DNA of 64,000 nt from Pleomorphomonas sp. T1.2MG-36 (GCF_950100655.1 NZ_CATNLY010000051.1:186001-250000); one strand, 5' to 3'; shown: positions 30,994 to 43,104, counted from the first letter of the stretch. The notes: a model not told the origin generated them from the sequence alone. Numbers and translations are program-made.

Positions 30994-31569
30994 ATGGCCG
31001 GACTGCAGGACTACCTTGAGACGTCCATCGAGGGGCTGGCGGCGCTGAGGGCGCATGATCTTTCCGGCGCCATCGATCGGGCGATCGACATCATCGTCGC
31101 GGCGCTGTCCGCCGGCAAGCCGATGCTGGTCTGCGGCAATGGAGGCTCGGCCGCCGACGCCCAGCACATCGCCGGCGAACTGGTCGGCCGGTTCTTGAGG
31201 GAACGCAAGGCCTACAACGTCATCGCCTTGGGCACCGACACCTCGGTGGTGACGGCCTGGAGCAACGACTATTCCTTCGAAAGCCTGTTCGCCCGCCAGG
31301 TGGAGGCGCATGGCTGCAAGGGGGCGGTGCTGCTGGCCATCTCGACGTCGGGCAACTCCAAGAACGTGCTCGCCGCCGCCGAGGTGGCACGCCAACAGGG
31401 CATGACGGTGATCGCGCTGACCGGCGAGGGCGGCGGCAAGCTCAAGCCGCTGGCCGACGTGCTGCTCGACGTGCCCTCCCGCTTCACGCCGGTGATCCAG
31501 CAGGGCCATCTCTGCCTCTACCACTATCTCTGTGGCGCCATCGAGGAACGCCTCGTGGGGATGGCATGA
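30994..31569 (+). CDS. gmhA: Sedoheptulose 7-phosphate isomerase
   Basis: A 191-residue SIS-domain protein that converts sedoheptulose 7-phosphate to D-glycero-D-manno-heptose 7-phosphate, the first step of ADP-heptose synthesis. CGNGGSAADAQHIAGELVGR, NDYSFESLFARQVE and AISTSGNSKNVL are GmhA hallmarks. It starts 16 bases after hldE and overlaps gmhB by ATGA. Confidence 0.96.
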   Translation: MAGLQDYLETSIEGLAALRAHDLSGAIDRAIDIIVAALSAGKPMLVCGNGGSAADAQHIAGELVGRFLRERKAYNVIALGTDTSVVTAWSNDYSFESLFARQVEAHGCKGAVLLAISTSGNSKNVLAAAEVARQQGMTVIALTGEGGGKLKPLADVLLDVPSRFTPVIQQGHLCLYHYLCGAIEERLVGMA

Positions 31570-32195
31570 GCCGCCGGGCCGTCAACGACCCGCGGCTGTC
31601 GGGCGCCGATCCGGGCCTTTGGGTCGAGGTGGCGGAAGACGCGGCACGCTTTGCCGGTCGTCCCGCGCTGTTCCTCGACCGCGACGGCGTCATCAACGAG
31701 GATACCGGCTATCCCTCGCGGCCGGAGCACATCCGCATTCTCGAGGAGATCGTCGAGCCGATCCGGCGGGCCAATGCCTTGGGATGGCCGGTGGTGGTGG
31801 TCACCAACCAGTCGGGCGTGGCGCAGGGCCTGTTCGGCTGGGACGATTTCGCCGACGTCACCGCCCATATCGACGCGGAGCTGGCGACGCGCGGCGCCCG
31901 GCTCGATCTGGTGCTGGCCTGCGGCTATTACGGCAACGGCCGGCCGCCGCTCAATGTCGCCGATCACGCCATGCGCAAGCCGAACTCGGGCATGTTCGTC
32001 GAGGCGGGGCGGCTGACCGGGCTCGATTTCAAGCGTTCGCTGATGGTCGGCGATCGGGATAGCGATTTCCAGGCGGCGATCGGCGCCGGGCTGTCGCGGC
32101 TGTTCTCGCCGGCGCCCGACTACATCGGCCTGCGCCTGGCACCGACGGCCGAGCCGGTGCGGCCGCTCGCCGAGGCGGCGGAGCTGATCGGTTGA
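31566..32195 (+). CDS. gmhB: Heptose 1,7-bisphosphate phosphatase
   Basis: A 209-residue HAD-family phosphatase removing the C7 phosphate of heptose bisphosphate. FLDRDGVINEDTGYPSRPEH holds the nucleophile Asp and the acid/base Asp; VVVVTNQSGVAQGLF and RKPNSGMF are the second and third HAD motifs, and MVGDRDSDFQAAIGAG binds Mg2+. Translationally coupled to gmhA. It completes the heptose pathway in the window. Confidence 0.95.
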   Translation: MSRRAVNDPRLSGADPGLWVEVAEDAARFAGRPALFLDRDGVINEDTGYPSRPEHIRILEEIVEPIRRANALGWPVVVVTNQSGVAQGLFGWDDFADVTAHIDAELATRGARLDLVLACGYYGNGRPPLNVADHAMRKPNSGMFVEAGRLTGLDFKRSLMVGDRDSDFQAAIGAGLSRLFSPAPDYIGLRLAPTAEPVRPLAEAAELIG

Positions 32196-32202
32196 GCCGC
32201 TA

Positions 32203-32988
32203 TCAGTCGCCGAACAGCCGCATGCGGTAGCGCAGCAGGGAGAAGTTGAAGCGCGCCGCGTAGGAGAGATCCGACAAGCGGACGCGCAGGCTGGACGCGA
32301 CGGTTTTCTGCCATACCGAATGCGCGCCGCTGCCGTCGTCGGCCGGGACGTAGCTTTTCTTGAGGCTGTGCGACTTGCGCCACAGCGTGCCGATGTCGGT
32401 GACATCGGCCGGGTCGCCCGGCTTGCCGTGGAAGGCGATCCTCGGCAGGTTGTCGGCTCCGCCAAAGAACAGCCCGCGAATCTGCTTTTCCGGGTCGGCC
32501 TGGTCGTTCATCCGGCTCGCAAGGTCATGGGCGGCGCTGCCGGTCATGAAGAACGGGTTGAGCGAGAACTCGCCGGTGGATGGCGGCGGCGCATAGCGGC
32601 GCAGGTAGAGGCGAACGATGTCCGCCTCGCCGCCCAGGATCAGGCGGGACACGCGGTCGACGTCGACCGGCCGGTTGAGGAACCAGTCGTCTTCGAGATG
32701 GAGGAAGTAGGGCGCGTCGACCTGGCTCCACACCCATTTCACCGCGCGGGCGAATCCGCCGGTTTCCGGCGTGTTGACCTGCGCTTGGCCGCGACTGTCG
32801 AAGGCGTTCAGCAGGCGCACCACATCGTCGCGCGAGGCGGTATCCGAGCCGAGCGGGTCGACGTTGGCGATGATGTGGATGCCGTCATAACGGCAGAAGC
32901 AACGCTTGGCGAAACTGCGCAGCGTCAGTTTCAGCACTTCGGGCCGCGTGATCGCGGTGATGCAAACGGTCAGGTCTCGCAAGGCCAC
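32203..32988 (-). CDS. Glycosyltransferase-like protein (HLEDDW family), high-GC paralogue
   Basis: About 261 residues starting at GTG 32988 (AAGGGG upstream); a TTG at 33009 is the alternative. Motifs follow the order TVCITAITRPEVLKLTLRSF, IIANVDPLG, FARAVKWVWS, HLEDDWFLNRP, NPFFMTGSAAHDLASR. The same order occurs in the AT-rich gene at 18723-19463. It is convergent with gmhB and probably acts in LPS assembly. Substrate unknown. Confidence 0.72.
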   Translation of the reverse strand: MALRDLTVCITAITRPEVLKLTLRSFAKRCFCRYDGIHIIANVDPLGSDTASRDDVVRLLNAFDSRGQAQVNTPETGGFARAVKWVWSQVDAPYFLHLEDDWFLNRPVDVDRVSRLILGGEADIVRLYLRRYAPPPSTGEFSLNPFFMTGSAAHDLASRMNDQADPEKQIRGLFFGGADNLPRIAFHGKPGDPADVTDIGTLWRKSHSLKKSYVPADDGSGAHSVWQKTVASSLRVRLSDLSYAARFNFSLLRYRMRLFGD

Positions 32989-33065
32989 CCCAGACGCCCC
33001 TTGTGGCAACGAGGCGGACCATAGCCGAGGCTTCCGGCGTTTGCACTCCCTTGTTCAGGGCGGTG

Positions 33066-33105
33066 GAAAAGTGGCGCGTCCCGACGATCGCATGGGGGAC
33101 GCGCC
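33066..33105 (-). terminator. greA terminator
   Basis: 10-bp arms GGCGCGTCCC / GGGACGCGCC directly after the greA stop on the minus strand, followed by ACTTTTCC. Confidence 0.65.
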
Positions 33106-33112
33106 GTTCTCG

Positions 33113-33586
33113 TCAGCGGAAGACGACGTCCAGGATCTCATATCCTCTCGCGCCACCTGGCGCGGCAACTTCGATCTGGTCGCCGACCGACTTGCCGATC
33201 AGGGCGCGGGCGATGGGGGAGGAGATGGAGATGCGGCCGCCCTTCACGTCGGCTTCGGCATCGCCGACGATCTGGTAGGTCTTTTCTTCCTCGGTGTCTT
33301 CGTCGACGAGCTTCACCGTGGCGCCGAATTTCACCGTCTTGCCGGTGAGTTTGGCGACGTCGATGATCTCGGCGCGCGACAACATGTCCTCGAGCTCGGA
33401 GATGCGGCCCTCGTTGTGGCTCTGCTGCTCCTTGGCGGCATGGTATTCGGCGTTTTCGGAGAGGTCGCCATGGGCACGCGCTTCGGCGATCGCCGCGATG
33501 ATGCGAGGCCGCTCTTCGGATTTGCGCCGCTGCAGCTCGCTCTCCAGAGCGGCATGTCCGCCGGCGGTCATCGGGACTTTGTCCAT
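33113..33586 (-). CDS. greA: Transcription elongation factor GreA
   Basis: A 157-residue protein of standard GreA length. The N-terminal coiled coil ([56 protein letters not shown]) carries the acidic tip that rescues backtracked RNA polymerase by stimulating transcript cleavage. The C-terminal FKBP-like domain follows ([18 protein letters not shown]). ATG 33586 is chosen over TTG 33595. It lies downstream of carB, as in other rhizobia. Confidence 0.96.
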   Translation of the reverse strand: MDKVPMTAGGHAALESELQRRKSEERPRIIAAIAEARAHGDLSENAEYHAAKEQQSHNEGRISELEDMLSRAEIIDVAKLTGKTVKFGATVKLVDEDTEEEKTYQIVGDAEADVKGGRISISSPIARALIGKSVGDQIEVAAPGGARGYEILDVVFR

Positions 33587-33603
33587 CGGTCTCAAGGCCT
33601 TTC

Positions 33604-33645
33604 AAAAAATCACAGCGCCCGGCGCCAAGGGCACCGGGCCGCGAT
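33604..33645 (-). terminator. carB terminator
   Basis: On the minus strand a long stem (ATCGCG plus GCCCGGTGCC pairing with GGCGCCGGGC and GCTGTGAT, with a 2-base bulge and G-T pairs) ends in TTTTTT. It lies between carB and greA and should separate the two transcripts. Confidence 0.7.
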
Positions 33646-33731
33646 GTTTCCTGTGTTGCCGTGGTAAAGCTCCTCCCGGAACCCTCGGCAACTCTGTGAT
33701 ACGGGTACGTCGCCCTACACAACCGCTTTTA

Positions 33732-33752
33732 GGAGGAGTTTGCAACTCCTCC
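33732..33752. other. 9-bp perfect hairpin just after the carB stop
   Basis: GGAGGAGTT / AACTCCTCC arms around a 3-base loop, 33 bases beyond the carB stop. No T-run follows on either strand, so it is more likely an RNA-stabilising stem than a terminator. Confidence 0.45.
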
Positions 33753-33784
33753 GGCGGCTGGCATGGCGACGCGCCAATTCCGTC

Positions 33785-37273
<3,489 letters not shown>

Positions 37274-37476
37274 CTTCACTCGCGTGTAAACGCGACCGGT
37301 GCGCGGGGCACCGACCGGGGCGGGCAGCAAGAAGGGTGATCGTCGTTCGGACCGTTGCCGGGCTTATAAATGAAAAGAGCGCGGTCGCAAACCCCGCTCC
37401 GGTTCGAATTGGCGGCTTTGTTGGGCAGGTTTGCGATTGGTGCCCGCCGATGGGGCGGGCGACGCGGGAGGGACCG

Positions 37477-37980
37477 TTGAAGACAGCCATCTGGACCGTC
37501 CGGCGCCTCGGCGCCGACGACGTGGAGGCGTTCCGCCGCGTTCGCCTGGAAGCGTTGCGCGAGGAGCCCGTGGCCTATGCCAGCAGCCACGCGGACTGGG
37601 CCGCTCTCTCCGACGAGGAGTGGCGGGACCGGATGGTCGAACCCGTTGTCGCCGCCTTCCTCAGCGACGAGCCGGTGGGACTGGCCGGGCTGATGCGGCA
37701 GCGACCGAGCAAGATGGTTCACCGCGCCAGCATCGTCATGGTCTACGTGCGCAGGAGCCTGCGCGGGACCGGCCTGGCCGACGAACTCATCGACGCCGTG
37801 ATCGACGAGGCGCGCGCCTTGGGCATCGTCCAGCTGGAGCTTTCCGTCACCGCCGAGAACCGGGCGGCAGTGCGCTTCTACGAGCGCAAGGGCTTCGTCA
37901 CGATCGGCCGCATTCCCGGCGCCCTGATGCACGAGGGGCGGGAAATGGACGACCTCATGATGGCGCGGCGCATCGGGTGA
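37477..37980 (+). CDS. GNAT-family N-acetyltransferase
   Basis: A 167-residue acetyltransferase. I choose TTG 37477 because GGGAGGGA lies 4-5 bases upstream and the fold starts at IWTVRRLGADDVEAFRRVRLE; in-frame ATG 37450 has no ribosome site. VYVRRSLRGTGLADELIDAVI is the acetyl-CoA loop and ENRAAVRFYERKGFVTIGRIP the C-terminal motif. Substrate unknown. It is divergent from carB. Confidence 0.85.
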   Translation: MKTAIWTVRRLGADDVEAFRRVRLEALREEPVAYASSHADWAALSDEEWRDRMVEPVVAAFLSDEPVGLAGLMRQRPSKMVHRASIVMVYVRRSLRGTGLADELIDAVIDEARALGIVQLELSVTAENRAAVRFYERKGFVTIGRIPGALMHEGREMDDLMMARRIG

Positions 37981-38008
37981 TTGCTGGGAGACATGGGAAG
38001 TATAAGGC

Positions 38009-38169
38009 TGTCATCCTCGCGCAGGCGAGGACCTCGGGCAGGACGTAACTCCCCGGCCGATATCGCGCTCCAGATGCTACGGGAGCCTGATACATCCGTA
38101 GGGAACTTCTCGTCCTGAGGTCCACCTTGCATTCGCACGCGAATGCAAGCGGCCTTCGCGAGGATGACA
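38009..38169. repeat. 161-bp element with 13-bp terminal inverted repeats
   Basis: TGTCATCCTCGCG (38009-38021) recurs as its exact reverse complement at 38157-38169. Inside are a TCCTCGC/GCGAGGA hairpin (38014-38031) and a 10-bp palindrome CTTGCATTCG/CGAATGCAAG (38126-38149). No coding capacity. I see no clear target-site duplication. It looks like a small non-autonomous palindromic element. Confidence 0.65.
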
Positions 38170-38229
38170 ATTAATTGATATAAAACAGTCGGATAAGTAG
38201 GTGCTTGCCAGGCTCCCCTTCATATCCCA

Positions 38230-38290
38230 CCGTCCTCCTCTGCGAAGGCAGAGGATCTCGGGCAGGATAAAGCTCTCTGGCCGATATCGC
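38230..38290. repeat. Partial second copy of the left part of the 38009 element
   Basis: CTCGGGCAGGA, then CCGGCCGATATCGC/CTGGCCGATATCGC words, are shared with 38011-38066. The hairpin stem here (TCCTCTGC/GCAGAGGA) differs in sequence but keeps pairing, as in structured extragenic repeats. Confidence 0.65.
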
Positions 38291-38300
38291 CGCTGATCGC

Positions 38301-38531
38301 CTAACTCGCCGCCTTCGGCTCGCCTGCGTCCTGGCCGTCGAAATCGCGGATGCCCTGGCTGATGGCCCAGCAGGCAAGGCGCACGTGCTTGGGGATCGGC
38401 ACCCGCCGACCGCCTCGCTCGCCCCGCTCATAGTACTGGATCATTCTCCGCTTGAGGCCGAGGTGTTGCGCCGCCTCGTCCTGCGTCAGGCCCTGGCGCT
38501 GTCGCCAGGCGCGAAACGTCTCTGCGTTCAT
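38301..38531 (-). CDS. Small XRE-type helix-turn-helix protein
   Basis: A 76-residue protein with an N-terminal HTH (FRAWRQRQGLTQDEAAQHLG, then RRMIQYYERGER), followed by a short variable tail. It is probably a DNA-binding regulator, possibly an orphan antitoxin-like or phage-derived type. It is divergent from the DUF5680 gene. Partner unknown. Confidence 0.8.
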   Translation of the reverse strand: MNAETFRAWRQRQGLTQDEAAQHLGLKRRMIQYYERGERGGRRVPIPKHVRLACWAISQGIRDFDGQDAGEPKAAS

Positions 38532-38721
38532 GCCGCTTTCACATCCTCACAACCCGAAGGAGAAAGTGCATCAAGCCGGGCGATTTGTCCACCGCGCCAA
38601 AAGCCAAGCCGGCAAGGAATCGCCACGCCCGTCCTGCTGTCCCATCCTGCTGCCCCATCCTGCTGCCATGAAACGACAGTGGGCGGCCTTAGGTTCCATG
38701 TCGGGAAACCGGAGGCCCTAT

Positions 38722-39177
38722 ATGGACGTCCTCGAAGACTTCATCATCCGCGCCAAGGCGGCCACCTATGCCGGCGACGGCGCGCCGGCCGTCAGTTGCC
38801 GGCCCGGATCGCACGACCTCTCCTTCGAGGATGGCGATTTCCATTATCTCGACAGCTACTTCGGCGGCACCGACTTCTCGGGCCAGGAGGTTGTCTGGCA
38901 GGGCGGCCGGCCCGTATGGGCCATGAGCTACCACGGCCGGGTGCTGCGCGACGACCTGATCACCGGGGCCGAGGCCGGCGCCACCATCAAGGCGGCGCTG
39001 ACGGCGCTCTACGGCGAGCATCGTTTCCTCGGCGGCTTCCGCTTCCGCCGCGACGGCCACGACTACATCGACATCGTCGACGGCGACCATCGCGCCTTCT
39101 TCGGCTTCGAGGAGATCCGGGTGCGCGATATCCGCGCCTACGGGTTGCGCTATTTCGGCGGCCTGATCCGGGATTGA
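38722..39177 (+). CDS. DUF5680-family protein
   Basis: A 151-residue soluble protein from ATG 38722 (GGAGG 6 bases upstream). It carries the DUF5680 pattern: FIIRAKAATYAGDGA, DLSFEDGDFHYLDSYFGG, SGQEVVWQGGRPVWAMSYHG, and a C-terminal GLRYFGGLI. Members often sit beside XRE regulators, as here with the divergent 76-residue HTH protein. Biochemical role unknown. Confidence 0.8.
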   Translation: MDVLEDFIIRAKAATYAGDGAPAVSCRPGSHDLSFEDGDFHYLDSYFGGTDFSGQEVVWQGGRPVWAMSYHGRVLRDDLITGAEAGATIKAALTALYGEHRFLGGFRFRRDGHDYIDIVDGDHRAFFGFEEIRVRDIRAYGLRYFGGLIRD

Positions 39178-39181
39178 AAGA

Positions 39182-39221
39182 CGCCCGCCGGCCCGGCCGT
39201 TGTCGGCAGGGTCGGCGGGCG
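39182..39221. terminator. Shared hairpin between DUF5680 gene and dctM
   Basis: CGCCCGCCG / CGGCGGGCG arms (9 bp) between the convergent genes. A weak T-rich tail follows on the plus strand only. Confidence 0.5.
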
Positions 39222-39247
39222 GCTTTGGCGATCCGGTGCGACCGGTC

Positions 39248-40555
39248 CTATCTCACGAACCCGGCGGCCTCAGGCAGGGCCAGCGACAGCGCGGGAATGA
39301 AGGTGACCACGAACAGCACGGCGATCAGGACCAGGAAGTAGAGCAGCAGCGGCTTGAACACCTCCTCGATCTTGAGTTTGGCTATTCGACAGCCGACGAA
39401 CAGGATGGGCCCGACCGGTGGCGTGATGGTGCCGATGCTCAGGTTGAACACCATGATGACGCCGAAGTGCACGGGGTCGAAGCCGAGCGAGGTGGCGATC
39501 GGCAGGAAGATCGGCGCGAAGATCAGGATGGCCGGGGTCGGGTCCATGACGCAGCCCAGAAGCAGCATGATGACGTTCATCATCACCATGATGAGGATGG
39601 GGTCGTCGGTGAAGCCGAGCAGCGACGTGGCGATGATGTTGGGGATCTTGGCGTAGGCCATGATCCAGCCCATCACGGCCGAGATGCCGATCATGAAGAT
39701 GATCATGCCGGTGGTCTTGGCGGTGTCGAGCAGGAAGCCCGGGATCATCTGAACCGTGATGGTCCGGTAGGCGAAGGACAGGGCCAGGACGTAGACGACG
39801 GCGATGCAGCTGGCTTCCGTCGGGGTGAAGATGCCGGAGATGATGCCGCCGACGATCAGCACGATCAGGAACAGCGCCGGCAAGGCCTCGATGGTCACCC
39901 GGAAGTTCTCGCTGAACTTGCCCATGCCCAGCGCCCGGTGCCCGGCCCGGCGCGCATAGATGAGCGCCGGGATGATGCAGGCCAGACCCCAGAGGATGCC
40001 GGGGATGTAGCCGGCGAGGAACAGGGCGGCGACCGAGGTGCCGCCGCTCGCCAGCGAGTAGATGATGAAGGTGTTGCTGGGCGGGATGAGCATGCCGGAG
40101 GGCGCGGAGGCGATGTTGGCCGCGGCCGCCGCCGCCGGATCGTAGCCGTCGGCCTTCTGCTGCGGGCCGATGGCGCCGCCGATCGCCGCCGCGGCGGCGA
40201 CGCCGGAGCCGCTGATCGAGCCGAACAGCATGTTGGCGACGATGTTGGTCTGCATCAGCGCGCCGGGAATGAAGCCGATCAGCGCCTTGGCGAAGTTGAT
40301 CAATCTTCGGGCGATGCCGCCGTTGGTCATGATGATGCCGGCGAGCACGAAGAAGGGGATCGCCAGCAGCGAGAAGCTGTTGACGCCGGTGAAGACGCGC
40401 TGGGCCGCCGTGATCGCCATGCGGTCGAAGGTGAAGATGGTGGCCATGGCCAGGACGGAGCCGATGCCCATGCTGATGCTGATCGGCACGCCGATGGCGA
40501 GGAGGATCGGAATGCTGATCAGCATGATCAGCCCGATGTCTGCGGCATTCGCCAT
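39248..40555 (-). CDS. dctM: TRAP transporter large permease
   Basis: A 435-residue inner-membrane protein with about 12 membrane segments, opening IGLIMLISIPILLAIGVPISIS. DctM hallmarks are GALMQTNIVANMLFGSISGS, AIGPQQKADGYDPA, PSGMLIPPSNTFIIYS, and TPPVGPILFVGCRIA near the end. It forms the ion-coupled transport channel with DctQ. It lies 4 bases after dctQ. The substrate is set by the DctP protein and is not readable. Confidence 0.94.
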   Translation of the reverse strand: MANAADIGLIMLISIPILLAIGVPISISMGIGSVLAMATIFTFDRMAITAAQRVFTGVNSFSLLAIPFFVLAGIIMTNGGIARRLINFAKALIGFIPGALMQTNIVANMLFGSISGSGVAAAAAIGGAIGPQQKADGYDPAAAAAANIASAPSGMLIPPSNTFIIYSLASGGTSVAALFLAGYIPGILWGLACIIPALIYARRAGHRALGMGKFSENFRVTIEALPALFLIVLIVGGIISGIFTPTEASCIAVVYVLALSFAYRTITVQMIPGFLLDTAKTTGMIIFMIGISAVMGWIMAYAKIPNIIATSLLGFTDDPILIMVMMNVIMLLLGCVMDPTPAILIFAPIFLPIATSLGFDPVHFGVIMVFNLSIGTITPPVGPILFVGCRIAKLKIEEVFKPLLLYFLVLIAVLFVVTFIPALSLALPEAAGFVR

Positions 40556-40558
40556 GGC

Positions 40559-41068
40559 TCAACCCTCCTGCTGCGGGCGGTCGCCCGACATGACGCCCGC
40601 CAGCCGGCGGAGATCGGTGACGATGTTGTAGATGCAGTAGAAACTGGAGAAGACGCCGCAGATCGGCAGCGCCAGATAGATCTGTCCGGTGCTGAGGTAG
40701 GGAATGGCGGCGTTGGTCTGGCGCATGGTTCTGACGACGGCGTCCCACCCGCCCACCACCAGAATGGCGAGGCAGAAGATCAGGATCAGCACGCTGGTCA
40801 GGACCTGGAGCGAGATGTTCCACCTGACAGGCAGGGAGTCGCAGAGCAGGCCGATGTTCATGTGGCCCTTCTCGCCGAACAGCAGCGCCGCCGAGAACAG
40901 CGTCAGCCAGACGAACATGATCTTGGCCAGTTCCTCCGACTGGGCGCCGGGGCTGTTGAGGAGATAGCGGGCGGCCACCTGCCAGGTCACGACGACGGTG
41001 AGAAGCCCGCATAGGAGAATGCAGCAGAAGGCAAGGATCTGGTCGACCCTTCGCTTGATCGTTTCCAT
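40559..41068 (-). CDS. dctQ: TRAP transporter small permease
   Basis: A 169-residue protein with four membrane helices (ILAFCCILLCGLLTVVVTWQ at the N-terminus, LILIFCLAILVVGGWDAV in the middle). ARYLLNSPGAQSEELAKIMFVWLTLF, broken here by a membrane turn, is typical of DctQ. It pairs with DctM. It is separated from dctP by a GC-rich hairpin, which fits the higher expression expected for the binding protein. Confidence 0.92.
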   Translation of the reverse strand: METIKRRVDQILAFCCILLCGLLTVVVTWQVAARYLLNSPGAQSEELAKIMFVWLTLFSAALLFGEKGHMNIGLLCDSLPVRWNISLQVLTSVLILIFCLAILVVGGWDAVVRTMRQTNAAIPYLSTGQIYLALPICGVFSSFYCIYNIVTDLRRLAGVMSGDRPQQEG

Positions 41069-41136
41069 TGGTTTCTACCCTTGTCGTGGGACCGGTGGCC
41101 GCCCGGGGCGCGGGCGGTCCTGAGCTTGCGGGCAGC

Positions 41137-41176
41137 CCCCGGCCGCCGTCCGCCGGGACGGGCGGGACGGCCGGGG
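41137..41176 (-). other. GC-rich hairpin between dctP and dctQ
   Basis: CCCCGGCCG / CGGCCGGGG arms just after the dctP stop on the minus strand, without a T-run. It is likely to protect or attenuate the dctP-dctQM message. Confidence 0.5.
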
Positions 41177-41188
41177 CCTTTCACGGGA

Positions 41189-42178
41189 TCAGCGCAGCGC
41201 TTCGATCTTCTGATAGATCGTCTTGGTGACGTCGGTGGTCAGCTTGCTGTCGACCAGCGGCTTGACCGCCGCGCGGAAGGCATCCATGTCGACATCCTCG
41301 CTGAACTTGCCGCCGGCCTTTTCGGCATCGGCACGGGCCTTGGCGGCATCGGCCGCGAAGGCGTCGAACTCGAAGTCGAAGGCCTTGGCCAGCTCTTCGG
41401 TGACGATCGTCTTGATGTCGTCCGGCAGGCCGTTGAACAGGTCGACGTTCATCACGAGATAGTCGGGGATCATCAGGTGGCGCGTGTACGAGTAGTACGG
41501 GGCAACTTCGACGTGCTTCAGCGAGGAATAGACGATCTCGTTGTTCTCGCCACCGTCGAGCACGCCGGTCTGGATGGCGGTGTAGACCTCACCCTGGCCC
41601 ATGGCGATGCCGACGCCGCCCATGTACTTCAGCATCTGGACGTTGGTGTCCGACTGCATGACGCGGATCTTCTCGCCGGCGAGGTCGGCCGGGGTCTTGA
41701 CGAAGCGGTCCTTCAGGTAGACCGACCGCGCGCCGGCGGTGAAGGAGCCGAGCACGACCACGCCCTGATCGGACACGGACTTGTAGAGGTCGCCGACGAT
41801 CTCGGGATTGTTGAGGACCTTCTTCTGCTCGTCGATGCTGTTGAACAGGTAAGGCAGGTTGAACACCGAGAAGTCCGGGTTCCAGCTTTCCAGCAGGCTG
41901 GCGGCGGCGACCGACATGGCGAGCGTGCCGGTCTGGACCATCTCGACGGTTTCCTTCTGGGCGCCGAGCAACTCGTTCGGGAACACCTCGGCGGTGTACT
42001 CGCCGTTGGTGCGCGCCTTCAGGCCGTCGGCGAACATCTGCAACGCCTTGAACTGCGGATGCGTGTCGGTCTGGTTGAAGGCGATCTCGAAGTTCACGGG
42101 GGCGGCCGACGCGGCGGGAATGACGGCGGACAGAGCGATGGCTCCGGCGACGATGGACAGATAGGAAGCGTATTTCAT
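41189..42178 (-). CDS. dctP: TRAP transporter substrate-binding protein
   Basis: A 329-residue periplasmic protein starting at ATG 42178 (GGAGGAAAC upstream), with a ~24-residue signal peptide ending ASA-A. DctP motifs are ELLGAQKETVEMVQTG, the carboxylate-binding Arg region GEKIRVMQSDTNVQMLKYMG, and GEVYTAIQTGVLDGGENN. TRAP proteins usually bind organic or sugar acids; no catabolic gene is linked, so the ligand is open. The GntR gene lies directly upstream on the same strand. Confidence 0.93.
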   Translation of the reverse strand: MKYASYLSIVAGAIALSAVIPAASAAPVNFEIAFNQTDTHPQFKALQMFADGLKARTNGEYTAEVFPNELLGAQKETVEMVQTGTLAMSVAAASLLESWNPDFSVFNLPYLFNSIDEQKKVLNNPEIVGDLYKSVSDQGVVVLGSFTAGARSVYLKDRFVKTPADLAGEKIRVMQSDTNVQMLKYMGGVGIAMGQGEVYTAIQTGVLDGGENNEIVYSSLKHVEVAPYYSYTRHLMIPDYLVMNVDLFNGLPDDIKTIVTEELAKAFDFEFDAFAADAAKARADAEKAGGKFSEDVDMDAFRAAVKPLVDSKLTTDVTKTIYQKIEALR

Positions 42179-42249
42179 CAGTTTCCTCCGTTTGGTTTCA
42201 CTTTGTTCCAAGGTTCGTCTGCCGGCCCGCGAACAGGCCTGACGGCGGT

Positions 42250-43104
42250 TCAAGCGCCTTCACGGCTCTTGATGTCCATGTGCTCTGTTTGGGGAGCGAG
42301 TTTCGATGTGTCGAGGTGGGGCTTCTTCGGCGTTGCCACGATGATGGCGGGCGCCCTGCGGGCCCAGCGGGTGTGTGCGTCTTCCAGGTTGCCCGAGAAG
42401 TAGTCGGGGCCGATGTCGCGGATCTTGGCCAGGCTGGCCCCGAGCCAGTCGAGGTGATCGCCGATGACCGTCGCCGCCTTGTCCGCGTTGCCGGCGGCGA
42501 TGGCGTCGACCAGTTCGGTGTGTTCGGCCAGCGCCCGCTCCATCCGGTTGGCCTGCGGCAGCGTGAGCCGGCGGAACCGGTCGAGCTGAACCTTGATGCC
42601 TTCGACGAAGCGCCAGATGCCCGGCTGGCCGGCGGCGGCCATGATGGAACGGTGCAGCGCCTCGTCCTCGACGTGAAAGCCGTCGATGTCGTTCGACTTC
42701 AGCGCTTCCTTCTGCCGCTCGACGATGGCGCGCAACTTGAGGACGTCGCTCTTGGCGGCGAGCTCGGCGGCCATGCGCGCCGTCATCTGCTCGATGGCCT
42801 TGCGGGCCAGGATCGCCTCGGGCAACTCGTCGGCGGGAATGCGCGACACGATGGTGCCGGATTTGGCGGCGATGTCGATCAGGCCTTCCTCGGACAGGCG
42901 CAGCAGCGCCTCGCGGACGGGCGTGCGGCTGACCCCGTAGGCCTGCGTGATGTCCTTCTCGGCGATCGGCTCGCCCGGGCGGCGGCGCATGGAGATGATG
43001 TCGTCGCGAAGGTGGAAGTGGATGAGCTGGGCGGAGTTCATCACACGGGTAGGGCTGGCAGGCCGGCCAACTTCCCAGACGCTGGTGAGCACCCCCTCCG
43101 ACAT
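42250..43104 (-). CDS. GntR-family regulator (FadR subfamily, FCD domain)
   Basis: A 284-residue regulator. The GntR winged helix (LIHFHLRDDIISMRRRPGEP, AEKDITQAYGVSRTPVREAL) occupies residues ~25-95, followed by the all-helical FCD ligand domain (AILARKAIEQMTARMAAELA, HTELVDAIAAGNADKAATV). It is first in the gntR-dctPQM cluster and probably controls the TRAP genes in response to the transported acid or its metabolite. Confidence 0.9.
   Translation of the reverse strand: MSEGVLTSVWEVGRPASPTRVMNSAQLIHFHLRDDIISMRRRPGEPIAEKDITQAYGVSRTPVREALLRLSEEGLIDIAAKSGTIVSRIPADELPEAILARKAIEQMTARMAAELAAKSDVLKLRAIVERQKEALKSNDIDGFHVEDEALHRSIMAAAGQPGIWRFVEGIKVQLDRFRRLTLPQANRMERALAEHTELVDAIAAGNADKAATVIGDHLDWLGASLAKIRDIGPDYFSGNLEDAHTRWARRAPAIIVATPKKPHLDTSKLAPQTEHMDIKSREGA

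Noticed and set aside
38009..38300. CRISPR array
   Set aside because: The repeats are too few, unevenly spaced and carry palindromic ends; no cas gene is near.
39200..41014. Long open frames on both strands over dctM-dctQ in other frames
   Set aside because: They are out-of-frame shadows of the TRAP permease genes, rich in Asp/Gly/His or Arg/His, without domains.
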